Origin: Bog-473 sp963741995
Lineage (GTDB): Bacteria; Actinomycetota; Acidimicrobiia; Acidimicrobiales; RAAP-2
DNA length: 64,000 nt
Direction: 5' to 3'
Assembly: GCA_963741995.1 (NCBI GenBank)
Contig: CAVUKI010000003.1
Span: 248,001 to 312,000 of the forward strand
Below the pieces are notes generated by a model. The model made no database searches. It was not told the origin of the DNA and saw only the letters and a program-made list of their open reading frames with translations. Shown piece after piece: positions 51,048-60,994 of this stretch. Position 1 is the first letter of the stretch, and every line of letters begins with the position of its first letter. The translations under genes and the position numbers were made by a program.

Positions 51048-51419
51048 ATGCTACGCAAGCTCATCGCAGGGGCCACGTTGGCCGGGGCGCTGACCCTCGG
51101 CCTGGCCGGCGCGGCCGGCGCGGCCACCGCGACCTCGACCGGGGGCAGCGGCGGCGCGGTGACGAGTCCGACGGCGTCACGGTGCTCGGGTCTGCCGAAG
51201 TTGGAGACCAAGGTGCACACCTACGAGAGCAAGGTGCTGGCGCTCCTGCCCAAGACGGAGGCCCGCGAGGCCAAGGCCAAGACGGCGGGCAAGACCAAGC
51301 TGGCCCACTCCCTCGCCAAGCGCATCACCCGGGTGCAGAACCATGAGAAGAAGTTGCACGCGCGTCTGGCCAAGGCCGAGGCGAAGTGCGGGACTTCCGG
51401 CACGCCGTCCGCCGGATAG
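51048..51419 (+). CDS. Small secreted Lys/Ala-rich helical protein (paralogue 2)
   Basis: 123 residues, ATG after 'aggaggaccc'. Same design as the gene at 50478: signal peptide 'RKLIAGATLAGALTLGLAGA', Cys in 'SRCSGLPKLETKVHTYESKV', shared core 'KTEAREAKAKTAGKTKLAHS' and 'LAKRITRVQNHEKKLHARLA', final Cys in 'KAEAKCGTSG'. The pair is a tandem duplication. Each gene has its own ribosome site and probably its own promoter. Confidence 0.8.
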   Translation: MLRKLIAGATLAGALTLGLAGAAGAATATSTGGSGGAVTSPTASRCSGLPKLETKVHTYESKVLALLPKTEAREAKAKTAGKTKLAHSLAKRITRVQNHEKKLHARLAKAEAKCGTSGTPSAG

Positions 51420-51436
51420 AGCCGCGTCAGTCGGCG

Positions 51437-52420
51437 TCAGTCCGGGTCAGTCGGCAGATCGCTCATCAGCTCGGCCACCAGCCGGGAGAGTCCCGCCCGC
51501 AGCTCGGGCCGGCTGATGCCGGCGGTGGCCTCCTGGGCGTCTTCGACGTAGTGGCGGGCCACATCCACGGCTTCGGCGATCCCGTTCGATGCCATCACGA
51601 TGGCGCGGGCCTTGTCGCGTTCGGGTTGGGCCAGGGGCAGGCCGAGCAGTGCCTGCAGATCGGGTCCCGCGTCGGGGTCGGCCAGCGCCACCAGGGCCGG
51701 CAGCGTGTAGATGCCCTCGGCCAGGTCCTGTCCCGCCGGCTTCTGCAGCTGGCCGTCGGTGGCGGTGATGTCGAGGATGTCGTCGCGGATCTGGAAGACC
51801 ATGCCGAAGCAGCGCCCGAACTCCGCGCAGGCGTCGACCTCGGCGGCCGGGAGCCCACCGGTCAGCGCGCCGATGCGACACGAGGTGGAGGTGAGCGCCG
51901 CCGTCTTGCCGCTGATGGACGCGAAGTAGTCCTCGCGGCTGCGGTTGATTTGGAAGGCCGAGCGCACCTCGGTCACCTGGCCCTGACACAGCCGGCCCAG
52001 CGTGTCGGCCAGCAGTTCGGCGATGTCGACCCCGAGGCCGGCGGCGATGGCGGCGCTCCGGGCCAGCAGGAAGTCTCCGGCCACGATGGCCACCAGGTTC
52101 CCGAAACGGCTGTTGACGCTCTCGACGTTGCGCCGGATGGTTGCCTCGTCAATCACATCGTCGTGGTAGAGGGAGGCCAGGTGGACCAGCTCCACCGCTA
52201 CCCCGCCCATCAGGTCGTCATCGGTCGCATCACGATTCCCGCCGGTGGCCGTGGCCAGGGCGAGCAGGGGTCGCAGCCGCTTGCCCCCGGCGGCGATCAG
52301 GTGGGTCGTGACCTCGTCGAGGAAGCCGTCCCCGGTCACGACAGAGGCGGTGAGCAGGGGCTCGAGACGCCCCAGTCCCTCTTGCACGCCGGGCAGGCCG
52401 AGGGCCTCTGTCGGGTTCAC
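51437..52420 (-). CDS. Polyprenyl diphosphate synthase (trans-isoprenyl, long chain)
   Basis: 327 residues from GTG 52420; a TTG at 52459 would add 13 residues. First Asp-rich motif 'LYHDDVIDEATIRR' and second 'QIRDDILDITATDGQL', with 'GGKRLRPLLALATA' upstream. The short DDxxD-type motif and 'GKTAALTSTSC' fit long-chain (hepta-, octa- or nonaprenyl) synthases that feed menaquinone. Convergent with the secreted paralogues and divergent from clpC. Confidence 0.9.
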   Translation of the reverse strand: MNPTEALGLPGVQEGLGRLEPLLTASVVTGDGFLDEVTTHLIAAGGKRLRPLLALATATGGNRDATDDDLMGGVAVELVHLASLYHDDVIDEATIRRNVESVNSRFGNLVAIVAGDFLLARSAAIAAGLGVDIAELLADTLGRLCQGQVTEVRSAFQINRSREDYFASISGKTAALTSTSCRIGALTGGLPAAEVDACAEFGRCFGMVFQIRDDILDITATDGQLQKPAGQDLAEGIYTLPALVALADPDAGPDLQALLGLPLAQPERDKARAIVMASNGIAEAVDVARHYVEDAQEATAGISRPELRAGLSRLVAELMSDLPTDPD

Positions 52421-52604
52421 TAGACCAAACGTTAGGGCACGGGTGCCGAATGCCGACAACTACCAGGTAGAAGGGACACAGGACATCGCATCCGGCAGGT
52501 GTTTTCCTCCCGGATGCGGGAAGCCACGGCTGCGGCGTGGTGGACTAAGGCCACAGGTACACTGGACCGAGAAGCAACAAGAGGAACAAGGAGAGGCGGT
52601 CAGG

Positions 52605-55116
52605 GTGTTCGAACGTTTCACCGACCGGGCCCGGAGGGTGTTGGTGCTGGCGCAAGAGGAAGCGCGCCTGCTCAATCACAGCTTCATCGGCACCGAGCAC
52701 ATTCTCCTCGGGTTGATCCACGAGGGAGAGGGCGTCGCTGCCAAGGCCCTCGAGTCCCTGGGGATCTCCCTGGAGGCCGTGCGCGAGAAGGTGGAAGAGA
52801 CGATCGGGATGGCCGGCACCGCGCCGAGCGGCTCGCCGCCGTTCACGCCGCGCGCCAAGAAGGTGCTGGAGCTGTCGTTGCGCGAGGCGTTGCAGCTCGG
52901 GCACAGCTATATCGGCACCGAGCACATGCTTCTCGGCCTCGTGCGCGAGGGCGAGGGCGTGGCGGCCACGGTGTTGGTGAGTCTCGGGGCCGACCTCGGC
53001 CGTGTGCGCCAGCAGGTCATCCAGCTGATGTCGGGCAACCAGGGCAAGGAGTCCGTGGGCGCCAGCCAGGGCTCGAGCTCGGGCGACAGCCCGTCGGGCT
53101 CGCCGGTCCTCGACCAGTTCGGCCGCAACCTGACCCAGCTCGCCCGTGAAGGCAAGCTCGACCCGGTCATCGGACGTGCAAAAGAGATCGAACGCGTGAT
53201 GCAGGTCCTGTCGCGCCGTACCAAGAACAACCCGGTCCTGATCGGGGAGCCCGGCGTCGGCAAGACCGCCATCGTCGAGGGCCTGGCCCAGCGCATCGTG
53301 TCCAACGAGGTGCCCGAGACGCTGACGGGCAAGCAGCTCTACACGCTCGACCTCGGTGCCCTCGTGGCGGGGAGTCGCTACCGCGGTGACTTCGAGGAGC
53401 GTTTGAAGAAGGTCCTCAAGGAGATCCGGACACGGGGCGACATCGTCCTCTTCATCGACGAGATCCACACCCTCGTCGGTGCGGGTGCGGCCGAAGGCGC
53501 CATTGACGCCGCCTCCATCCTCAAGCCCATGCTGGCGCGCGGCGAGCTGCAGACCGTCGGTGCCACCACCATCGACGAGTACCGCAAGCACCTGGAGAAG
53601 GACGCTGCGCTCGAGCGACGCTTCCAGCCGGTCAAGGTCGACCAGCCGACGGTGGCGCTGACGATCGACATCCTCAAGGGCCTGCGCGACCGCTACGAGT
53701 CCCACCACGCGGTGAGCATCACCGACCAGGCCCTCGTGGCCGCGGCCAACCTGGCCGACCGCTACCTGGCCGACCGCTACCTGCCGGACAAGGCCATCGA
53801 CCTCATCGACGAGGCGGGCAGCCGCCTGCGCATCCGGCGCATGAGCACCCCGCCGGACGCCAAGAAACTCGACGAGGAGATCGCGCGCCTGCGGGCCGAC
53901 AAGGAAGCCGCCATCGAGAAGGGCGCCTTCGAGCAGGCCAAGAAGCTGGCCGAGCAGGAGAAGGAGCGTCTGGACCGTAAGGAGAGCCAGGAAGCCGAGC
54001 TGCGCGCCGAGGGTGTCGACCTGTTCGACGTCGTCGACGAAGAGGTCATCGCCGAGGTGCTGGCCGCCTGGACCGGCATCCCCGTCTACCGCCTCACCGA
54101 GGAGGAGACGGCGAAGCTCTTGCGCATGGAGGACGAGCTGCACAAGCGTGTGATCGGCCAGGAGGAGGCGCTGAAGGCGCTCTCTCGTGCCATCCGCCGC
54201 ACCCGTGCCGGCCTCAAGGACCCCAAGCGGCCCAGCGGGTCGTTCATCTTCCTCGGGCCGACAGGCGTCGGGAAGACCGAGCTGGCCAAGACCCTGGCGG
54301 AGTTCCTCTTCGACGACGAGGACGCGCTCGATTCAGCTCGACATGTCCGAGTACATGGAGAAGCACACGGTCAGCCGGCTGGTCGGCTCGCCTCCCGGCT
54401 ACGTCGGGTACGAAGAGGGTGGCCAGCTGACCGAGGCCGTGCGGCGCAAGCCGTTCTCCGTCGTGCTCTTCGACGAGGTCGAGAAGGCCCACCCCGACGT
54501 GTTCAACACGCTGCTGCAGATCCTCGAGGACGGACGTCTCACCGATGCGCAGGGTCGTTCCGTCGACTTCAAGAACACCGTGCTGATCATGACGTCGAAC
54601 CTCGGGACGGCCGATCTGCGCAAGGCCAACATCGGCTTTGCCAAGACGTCGGAGGCTGTGACCTACGAGCGGATGAAGGCCAAGGTGGACGAGGCGCTCA
54701 AGGCGCACTTCCGTCCCGAGTTCCTCAACCGCATTGACGAGGTGATCGTCTTCCACGAGCTCTCGCGGGCCGAGGTGACCGAGATCGTCGATCTCCTCAT
54801 GGCACGCACCGTCAAGCAGCTTTCGGAGCAGGGCATCGGCCTCGAGCTGACGCCGGCTGCCCGAGCGCACCTGGCGGAGAAGGGCTACGACCCCCAGCTG
54901 GGAGCACGGCCGCTCCGCCGGGCCATCCAGCAGCTGGTCGAGGACCCGCTGTCCGAGCGCATCCTCTGGAAGGAATTCCGCGTCGGCGAGACCATCGTCG
55001 TCGACGTCGAGGAGTCGCCGATCGACGGCGAGGACGCGCAGCTCAGCTTCACGGCGATCGAGGGCATTCAGCCCCCACCGCTCGAGCTGGCCGGCGCCGG
55101 AGCCGACGCCGAATAG
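52605..55116 (+). pseudogene. clpC: ClpC AAA+ protease ATPase, frameshifted by one base
   Basis: From GTG 52605 (836 codons if repaired). Two Clp-N repeats ('FERFTDRARRVLVLAQEEAR', 'HSYIGTEHMLLGLVREGEGV'), AAA1 with 'IGEPGVGKTAIVEGLAQRIV' and 'VLFIDEIHTLVGAGAAEGAI', the UVR/M domain, and AAA2 with 'FLGPTGVGKTELAKTLAEFL'. At about 54330 one extra G shifts the frame; 'IQLDMSEYMEKHTVSRLVGS' and the rest, to 'LGARPLRRAIQQLVEDPLSE', follow in the other frame. ClpC unfolds proteins for ClpP. As it is usually essential in actinobacteria, the shift is most likely an assembly error. Confidence 0.9.
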
Positions 55117-55634
55117 TCACTCCCAGCAGTAGCTGAACTCCCCGCGCAACGCCTCGGCGTAGCCGGGGAGTTTTCGCGCCTGGAAGTGCGGGTTGGCTGC
55201 CCCGACCGGCGGATAGCTGAGCCCGAGAACGGCGGCGGGCCCGAAGCCGAACCGCTCGTAGTAGGCGGGATCGCCGAGGAGCACCAGCAGGGGCCACTGC
55301 TGGCCTGCGGCCGCGCCGATGAGCGCGTCCATGAGGGCACTGCCCACACCGTGTCCCTGGTGCGCCGCGCCGACACACACAGGTGCCACGCCGGCCACCG
55401 GTGAGGGGTCCCCGTCGAGGCGGCCAGGTGCCGCCTGCAGGTGGCCCACGACCGTGCCGTCCTCGTCGGCGACGAGCTCGACCAGCGGGCGGTCCTTTCG
55501 CGCGGACCAGGTGCCGCGGACGATGGCGAGCTCCTCGCCCGCGTCGCGCGCCCCCCGTAGGAGAACGCGTCCTCCACGACGGCGAGGACGCCCGCAGCGT
55601 CGTCGGGGCGTGCCGGACGGATCGTCACGGTCAT
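55117..55634 (-). pseudogene. GNAT-family N-acetyltransferase, frameshifted at a C6 homopolymer
   Basis: From ATG 55634 the N-terminus is 'MTVTIRPARPDDAAGVLAVV' to 'EDAFSYGG'. The remaining fold is in another frame: 'ARDAGEELAIVRGTWSARKD', 'VGAAHQGHGVGSALMDALIG' (acetyl-CoA loop QGHGVG) and 'YYERFGFGPAAVLGLSYPP'. The shift lies at a run of six C at 55551-55556, a classic sequencing weak point. Start overlaps the stop of the exonuclease-family gene (ATGA). Confidence 0.8.
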
Positions 55635-56650
55635 GGCGACGGGAGTCGTACGCCGACCGAGACGGCGTGATGGTCCGACAGGCCATGGCCCGGGATCACG
55701 GCCGGGCGCCTGGCCACCAACCCGCGCACGAGGATCCAGTCCAGCTTCAGTGGCACGTGGTCGGGCAACCCTCCGGCGTCGTGCTCGGTGGTGGGCGCGG
55801 CGACGTTGGCGTCGGTCCACTCGAATCCGTGTGCCCGTGCCACCTCGAAGAGGGGCTCATGTGCCACCGGCCACGTGAAGCGGGTGGGCTCTTCTCGGCG
55901 TCGGCGCCGTACCAGGGCCCTGTCGAGCAGATCGGCATAGGAGACACCCAGCGTGTTGAAGTCGCCGCCCACAATGGCGGGACCGCCGTCACTCCGCTCG
56001 TCGAGCGCCTGCAGGAGCACCTCCATCTGGTCGGCCCGGTGCCCGGCGTCGGTGCGGTTCTCCAAGTGGGCCGATGCCAGTTCGACCGGGACGCCGTCGA
56101 GGGTGACGGTGGCCAGCACCGCGATGCGGCTGCCCACACGGGGCTGGGACGAGTCGGCGGCGAACCACCCGGCGCCCGAACCGGGGAGCCGCACGACAAC
56201 GGGGCCGCCGAGGTGCGCCGGCGACACGATGGCGTTGCCGTGGAGCCCCCGCTCGTTGACCCGGCCCACCGCGTCCCGCTGCTCCGCCTCGTCACCCAGG
56301 CCGAGCTCCACGAACTCGACACCGAACGCGTAGCCCGCCAAGAGGTCGGTCGCGATGGCGTCGCCGCTGTCCTCGTTGTCGGTGCGGGCCATGCCGTCGT
56401 CGAGCTCGGACAAAAGGCACACGGCAGCACCCGACGCGTGCAGGACGTCCGCCAGCTGCGCCGGTCGGCGGCCGCGCTGGACGTTCCAGGCGACAACGCG
56501 CAGCCAACCCGTCAGTTCGGAGGGTGGGCCGGCGTGCCACTGCGCGATCTGGTGCAGGCAGGGGAGCTCTTCCAGGAGCCGGCGGTGCAGATCCTGGTCT
56601 CCGACCCTGGCTGCCCAGCCGGTCCGTGCGTCCTGTGTCGGTGCCTCCAT
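55631..56650 (-). CDS. Endonuclease/exonuclease/phosphatase family protein
   Basis: 339 residues from ATG 56650; the frame opens back to 56713. EEP landmarks: 'LRVVAWNVQRGRRPAQLADV', 'CLLSELDDGMAR', 'LASAHLENRTDAGHRADQME', 'PAIVGGDFNTLGVSYADLLD' and 'LDWILVRGL' with final 'LSDHHAVSVGVRL'. Metal-dependent phosphodiesterase fold. The substrate may be nucleic acid, a phosphoinositide or sphingomyelin type. No signal peptide. Confidence 0.82.
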   Translation of the reverse strand: MEAPTQDARTGWAARVGDQDLHRRLLEELPCLHQIAQWHAGPPSELTGWLRVVAWNVQRGRRPAQLADVLHASGAAVCLLSELDDGMARTDNEDSGDAIATDLLAGYAFGVEFVELGLGDEAEQRDAVGRVNERGLHGNAIVSPAHLGGPVVVRLPGSGAGWFAADSSQPRVGSRIAVLATVTLDGVPVELASAHLENRTDAGHRADQMEVLLQALDERSDGGPAIVGGDFNTLGVSYADLLDRALVRRRRREEPTRFTWPVAHEPLFEVARAHGFEWTDANVAAPTTEHDAGGLPDHVPLKLDWILVRGLVARRPAVIPGHGLSDHHAVSVGVRLPSP

Positions 56651-56733
56651 GCTCCGAGCCTGCCACCACGGCCGCAGTGTCGTCAGCCCGCACAATCCCC
56701 GGTCTTGTGACACCTCTCCAATAGGGTCACCCC

Positions 56734-58194
56734 ATGGTCACGTCCCCCCGCCCGCGCGCCCGCGACGGAGGTGCGTACCTCTGCGCGGCCTGCGACGCGA
56801 CGTCGCTGCAGTGGGCGGGGCGTTGCCCGGCCTGTGGCGAGTGGAACACGCTCGCCCCGGCGCCCGCGCGCCGCGGGAGCTCGAAGGCCGGGAAGTTCGA
56901 GGGCGCGCCGGCGCTGGCGCTGGTCGACGTCTCGACCGACGGCATCCACCCGCTGCCGACCGGCGTCAGCGAGCTCGACCGGGTCATGGGCGGCGGCGTG
57001 GTGGCCGGTTCGGTCGCGCTGCTGTTCGGTCCACCCGGCATCGGCAAGTCCACGCTGCTCTTCCAGGTCCTGTCGTCGCTGGCAGCCACGGGGCTCGACG
57101 TCATGCTGGCCTCGGCCGAGGAGTCACTGGCCCAGGTACGGGGCCGGGCCTCGCGCATCGGGCATGTGCCGCGGAACCTCCTGGCCATTGAGGGGCCCGA
57201 CGTCGAGGCGATCGAGGCGGCCGTCGAGCGTCACCGTCCGGCCCTCGTGGTCGTCGACTCGCTGCAGTCCGTCTCGGATCCCGAGCTGGGCCAGCCCGCC
57301 GGCAGCCTGGCCCAGGTGCGCACGTGCGTCGAGCGCCTGACGCGCATGGCCAAGTCGACGGGCGCCCCCCTCCTCTTGGTCGGGCACGTGACCAAGGACG
57401 GCGACCTGGCCGGTCCCCGCGCCGTGGAGCATCTGGTCGACACCGTGCTGTCGTTCGACGGCGACCGCCACCACGCCCTGCGCGTGCTGACGTCGGTCAA
57501 GCACCGCTTCGGGCCGGCCGGCGAGGTGGGCATCTTCGAAATGCGCGACGACGGTCTGCGCGCCGTGCCCGATCCCGGCCCGTTGCTGCTCGGGGACCGC
57601 ATGGCGGGCGTTCCCGGCTCCGTGGTCGTGCCCGTCCTCCAGGGGCGCCGGCCGCTCCTGGTGGAGGTGCAGGCGCTGCTCGGCCCCGGCGCCGGGGGTG
57701 GCTCCGGCCCGCCGCGCCCGCAGACGCTGGGCATCGACCCGGCGCGGGCCAACCTCCTGCTGGCCGTCCTGGCCTGCCGCACCGCGGTCGAGATCCCGGC
57801 CTCGGCCCAGATGTTCGCCGCCGCCGTGGGCGGCATCACTGTGACCGAGCCGGCGGCCGACCTGGCCGTTGCCCTGGCCATGGCGTCGGTGATCACGGAC
57901 ACACCCCTGCCGCCCGACGTCGTCGTCTTCGGGGAGCTGGGCCTGGCCGGCGAGGTGCGCACCGTCCCGGGCGCGGACCGCCGCCTGGTCGAGGCCCACC
58001 GGGCCGGCTTCACGCGGGCGCTGGTACCGGCCTCCATGGTCGCCGCGCCCGCCGCGGCGCCACCCGGGCTGAGCGTGCACGGGGTGCGCACGCTGGCCGA
58101 AGCCTTGAGCCTGCTCAAATCCGAGGCCGGCGGGCGGGGCGCGCCGGGTACGATGCCCCTGTGGCCGACGGCGCCGGCGGCAGCCAGTCTCTGA
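56734..58194 (+). CDS. radA: DNA repair protein RadA
   Basis: 486 residues. N-terminal zinc finger 'YLCAACDATSLQWAGRCPAC', RecA-like ATPase with Walker A 'LLFGPPGIGKSTLLFQVLSS', KNRFG-type motif read as 'SVKHRFGPAGEVGIFEM' (N to H), and the Lon-like C-terminal domain. Acts in branch migration and recombination repair. Its 3' end overlaps disA by 34 nt. Confidence 0.93.
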   Translation: MVTSPRPRARDGGAYLCAACDATSLQWAGRCPACGEWNTLAPAPARRGSSKAGKFEGAPALALVDVSTDGIHPLPTGVSELDRVMGGGVVAGSVALLFGPPGIGKSTLLFQVLSSLAATGLDVMLASAEESLAQVRGRASRIGHVPRNLLAIEGPDVEAIEAAVERHRPALVVVDSLQSVSDPELGQPAGSLAQVRTCVERLTRMAKSTGAPLLLVGHVTKDGDLAGPRAVEHLVDTVLSFDGDRHHALRVLTSVKHRFGPAGEVGIFEMRDDGLRAVPDPGPLLLGDRMAGVPGSVVVPVLQGRRPLLVEVQALLGPGAGGGSGPPRPQTLGIDPARANLLLAVLACRTAVEIPASAQMFAAAVGGITVTEPAADLAVALAMASVITDTPLPPDVVVFGELGLAGEVRTVPGADRRLVEAHRAGFTRALVPASMVAAPAAAPPGLSVHGVRTLAEALSLLKSEAGGRGAPGTMPLWPTAPAAASL

Positions 58195-59222
58195 ACGACG
58201 CGCTGGCGTTGATTGCTCCGGGCACCAAGCTCCGCGAGGGCCTCGACCGGATACTGCAGGCCAAGCACGGCGCGCTGATCCTGGTGGGCGACGACCCGGC
58301 CGTCCTCTCGGTCTGCACGGGTGGATTCCTGCTCGATGCGGAATACACGCCCCAGCGCCTGTCCGAGCTGGCGAAGATGGACGGCGCCATCATTCTGGCC
58401 CCCGACGCCTCGCGCATCGCCCGGGCCAACGTGCACCTGGTGCCCAAGGCCACCATCAGCACCTCGGAGACCGGGACCCGTCACCGCACGGCCGAGCGGG
58501 TCGCCCGCTCCATCGACGTGCCGGTGATCGCCGTGTCCGAGGCGATGGCGACCATTGCCGTCTATCGCCACGATCGCAAGCACACCTCCCAGTCCGCCGG
58601 CTGGCTCATCGACCGCTCGAGCCAGGCGCTCTCCACCCTGCAGCGCTTCCGCTCCCGCTACGACGACGCCCTGTCGACGCTGACCCGGCTCGAAATGGAG
58701 GACTCGGTGTCCGTGCGCGACGTCGTGGCGGTACTGCAGCCGGGCGAGATGGTCCGCCGCATCGCCGAGGAGATCGAGGGCCACCTGGTCGAGCTCGGGG
58801 CCGACGGCCGCCTGATCCATCTCCAGACCGTGGAGCTCCGCTCCGGCGTCTCCGAGAGCCTGGCGCTCGTCCTGCGCGACTACGCCGACGAGAAGGCGAT
58901 CGCCCACCTGCGCTCGCTGTCCGCCGACGCACTGATGGATCTGCCCAAGGTGGTGGCCGCCCTGCACCTGCCCGCGTCGGACGACCAGCTCCACTCCGAG
59001 CTGGCGCCGCACGGGTACCGCCTTTTGCACCGGTTGCCCCAGCAGCTCTCCGAGACCCTCATCGCGCGCCTGGTCGAGCGGTTCGGGTCGCTGCCCGAGA
59101 TCCTCTCGGCTTCGGCGGCCGAGCTGGAGTCTGTCGACGGCATCGGTGCCGCCACCGCCCGCCACATCCGCGACGGCCTGGCCCGCCTGGTCGAGGCCAG
59201 CATCTTCGAGCGATACGAATGA
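58161..59222 (+). CDS. disA: Diadenylate cyclase DisA
   Basis: 353 residues from GTG 58161. DAC domain: 'ALILVGDDPAVLSVCTGGFL', active-site DGA in 'LAKMDGAIILAPD' and RHR in 'TGTRHRTAERVARSIDVPV'. Linker helices, then the HhH DNA-binding end 'ILSASAAELESVDGIGAATA'. Makes c-di-AMP while scanning DNA; partner RadA is encoded just upstream, as in many Gram-positives. Confidence 0.95.
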   Translation: MADGAGGSQSLNDALALIAPGTKLREGLDRILQAKHGALILVGDDPAVLSVCTGGFLLDAEYTPQRLSELAKMDGAIILAPDASRIARANVHLVPKATISTSETGTRHRTAERVARSIDVPVIAVSEAMATIAVYRHDRKHTSQSAGWLIDRSSQALSTLQRFRSRYDDALSTLTRLEMEDSVSVRDVVAVLQPGEMVRRIAEEIEGHLVELGADGRLIHLQTVELRSGVSESLALVLRDYADEKAIAHLRSLSADALMDLPKVVAALHLPASDDQLHSELAPHGYRLLHRLPQQLSETLIARLVERFGSLPEILSASAAELESVDGIGAATARHIRDGLARLVEASIFERYE

Positions 59223-59235
59223 CCGGGTGATCTGG

Positions 59236-59241
59236 TAAAAT
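59236..59241 (+). promoter_or_regulatory. Likely extended -10 of the carD promoter
   Basis: TGGTAAAAT gives an extended -10 (TGN-TAAAAT) just after disA and about 115 nt before carD. No clear -35. Confidence 0.4.
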
Positions 59242-59358
59242 AGGCAGTCACCTTCGGATGGGCCCACCCCCGTCCCGGTCGCCTCCGCACAGCATCGCCG
59301 CAGCTCCGCATGCCCGTGCGGGCGCAGCCGATCCACCCAAAAGGGAGTCCTGAGTCCT

Positions 59359-59838
59359 GTGTCCTTCAAGGTCGGAGACAAAGTCGTCTATCCCCATCAC
59401 GGGGCCGCCGTCATAGAGAAGCGGGAGACCAAGGTCGCCTTCGGTGAGAAGCGCGAGTACCTGGTCCTCCGGCTTGCCTACGGCGATCTGATCCTCAATG
59501 TGCCCGCCGACAACACCGAGGGCGTGGGCCTGCGCGAGGTCATCAACGACGAGGAGGTCGAGGAGGTGTTCGCCGTGCTGCGCAAGAAGGAAGCGCGCAT
59601 GCCGACGAACTGGTCCCGGCGTTACAAGAACCACTCCGAGAAGCTGCGCTCCGGCGACATCTACCAGGTGGCCGAAGTGGTGCGGAACCTTTCCATCCGG
59701 GACAAGGACAAGGGCCTGTCCGCCGGGGAGAAGCGGATGCTGCAACGGGCGCGCCAGATCCTGGTGTCCGAGTTGACCTTCGCGCTCAACGTGGACGAGG
59801 AGACGGCCGAGGAGCGCCTGAACGAGGCACTGACCTGA
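59359..59838 (+). CDS. carD: CarD-family RNA polymerase-binding regulator
   Basis: 159 residues from GTG 59359. N-terminal RNAP-interaction domain 'FKVGDKVVYPHHGAAVIEKR' and C-terminal DNA-binding helices 'NWSRRYKNHSEKLRSGDIYQ' with 'LSAGEKRMLQRARQILVSEL'. Stabilises open promoter complexes, mainly at rRNA promoters. Heads the carD-ispD-ispF-rlmB operon. Confidence 0.95.
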   Translation: MSFKVGDKVVYPHHGAAVIEKRETKVAFGEKREYLVLRLAYGDLILNVPADNTEGVGLREVINDEEVEEVFAVLRKKEARMPTNWSRRYKNHSEKLRSGDIYQVAEVVRNLSIRDKDKGLSAGEKRMLQRARQILVSELTFALNVDEETAEERLNEALT

Positions 59839-59858
59839 TCGACGGGACGGGTCGCACC

Positions 59859-60521
59859 GTGGCACCGGTGTGGTCGATCGTCGTGGCCGGCGGCTCCGGC
59901 CGTCGCTTCGGCCGGATGAAGCAGTTCTCCGTCCTGGGTGGCCGCCCGGTGCTCGAATGGGCCGTGGAGGCGTGCCGGCCCGGTTCCGCCGGCGTGGTCC
60001 TGGTGCTGCCGGCGACGGCCGGAGCCGAGCCCGCCGACCCGCACGGGGCCGATGCCGTCGTCTCCGGGGGTGCCACTCGGGCCGACTCGGTGCGCTGCGG
60101 CCTGGCCGCAGTCCCGGCCGAGGCCGAGGTGATCGTGGTCCACGACGCGGCGCGGCCGCTGGCCTCGCCCGCCCTCTTCGCCGCCGTCATTCAGGCGGTG
60201 ACCGACGGGGGAGCGGATGGAGCCGTGCCCGGAGTCCCGCCGAGTGACACCATCAAGGCCGTGGACGAGTCCGGCCGGGTCACCGACACCCTCGACCGCA
60301 CCAGGCTGGTCGCCGTCCAGACCCCGCAGGCCTTCCGGGCTGCCGTGCTCCGGCGGGCTCATGCCGAGGCTGCGCCGGCGGGCGTGACCGACGACGCCAT
60401 GCTCGTGGAGGCGGTGGGTGGCTCCGTGCAGGTCGTGCCGGGCGAGACGGGCAATCTCAAGATCACGGATCCCGACGACCTGGGGGCGGCCGAGCGGACG
60501 CTGGCGGGGCGGCAGCAGTGA
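59859..60521 (+). CDS. ispD: 2-C-methyl-D-erythritol 4-phosphate cytidylyltransferase
   Basis: 220 residues from GTG 59859. 'IVVAGGSGRRFGRMKQFSVL' with the CTP-binding GGSGxRxG-K set, 'VVHDAARPLASPALFAAVI', 'DTLDRTRLVAVQTPQAFRAA' and 'NLKITDPDDLGAAERTL'. Third step of the MEP isoprenoid route. Stop overlaps ispF. Confidence 0.93.
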   Translation: MAPVWSIVVAGGSGRRFGRMKQFSVLGGRPVLEWAVEACRPGSAGVVLVLPATAGAEPADPHGADAVVSGGATRADSVRCGLAAVPAEAEVIVVHDAARPLASPALFAAVIQAVTDGGADGAVPGVPPSDTIKAVDESGRVTDTLDRTRLVAVQTPQAFRAAVLRRAHAEAAPAGVTDDAMLVEAVGGSVQVVPGETGNLKITDPDDLGAAERTLAGRQQ

Positions 60522-60994
60522 GCATGCGCATCGGGCAGGGCATCGACGTCCACCCCTTCGCGGAGGACCCGCATCGCCCGCTCGTGCTGGGCGGCGTCGA
60601 GATCGAGGGTGCCCGGGGCCTGGGCGGCCACAGCGACGCCGACGCCGTGTGCCACGCCGTGGCCGACGCCGTGCTGGGCGCGGTCGGACTGGGCGACCTG
60701 GGCCGGCACTTCCCCGACACGGACCCCGTGTGGGAGGGCGCCGACAGCGTGGCCCTGCTGACCGAGGTGGTCGCCATGGCGGCGGGGCACGGCTTCGCCT
60801 GCGCCAACGCCGACTGCACCATCATCGCCGACGCCCCCCGCCTGGCCCCGCACACCGCGGCCATGGTCGAGCGCCTGAGCGCCGTGCTCGGGGCCCCCGT
60901 CTCGGTCAAGGCGACCCGGGCCGAGGGGCTGGGCGCGCTGGGACGGGCCGAGGGCATCGCCTGCCTGGCCGTCGTGCTGATGGAGTCGGCGTGA
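60518..60994 (+). CDS. ispF: 2-C-methyl-D-erythritol 2,4-cyclodiphosphate synthase
   Basis: 158 residues from GTG 60518 (ATG 60524 also possible). Zinc site in 'RIGQGIDVHPF', signature 'GLGGHSDADAVCHAVADAVL', 'DLGRHFPDTDPVWEGADS' and 'NADCTIIADAPRLAPH'. Works right after IspD (IspE intervenes). Stop overlaps the rlmB start (GTGA). Confidence 0.95.
   Translation: MSMRIGQGIDVHPFAEDPHRPLVLGGVEIEGARGLGGHSDADAVCHAVADAVLGAVGLGDLGRHFPDTDPVWEGADSVALLTEVVAMAAGHGFACANADCTIIADAPRLAPHTAAMVERLSAVLGAPVSVKATRAEGLGALGRAEGIACLAVVLMESA

Noticed and set aside
57231..59381. 716-codon minus-strand frame over radA and disA
   Set aside because: Antisense shadow in a GC-rich region.
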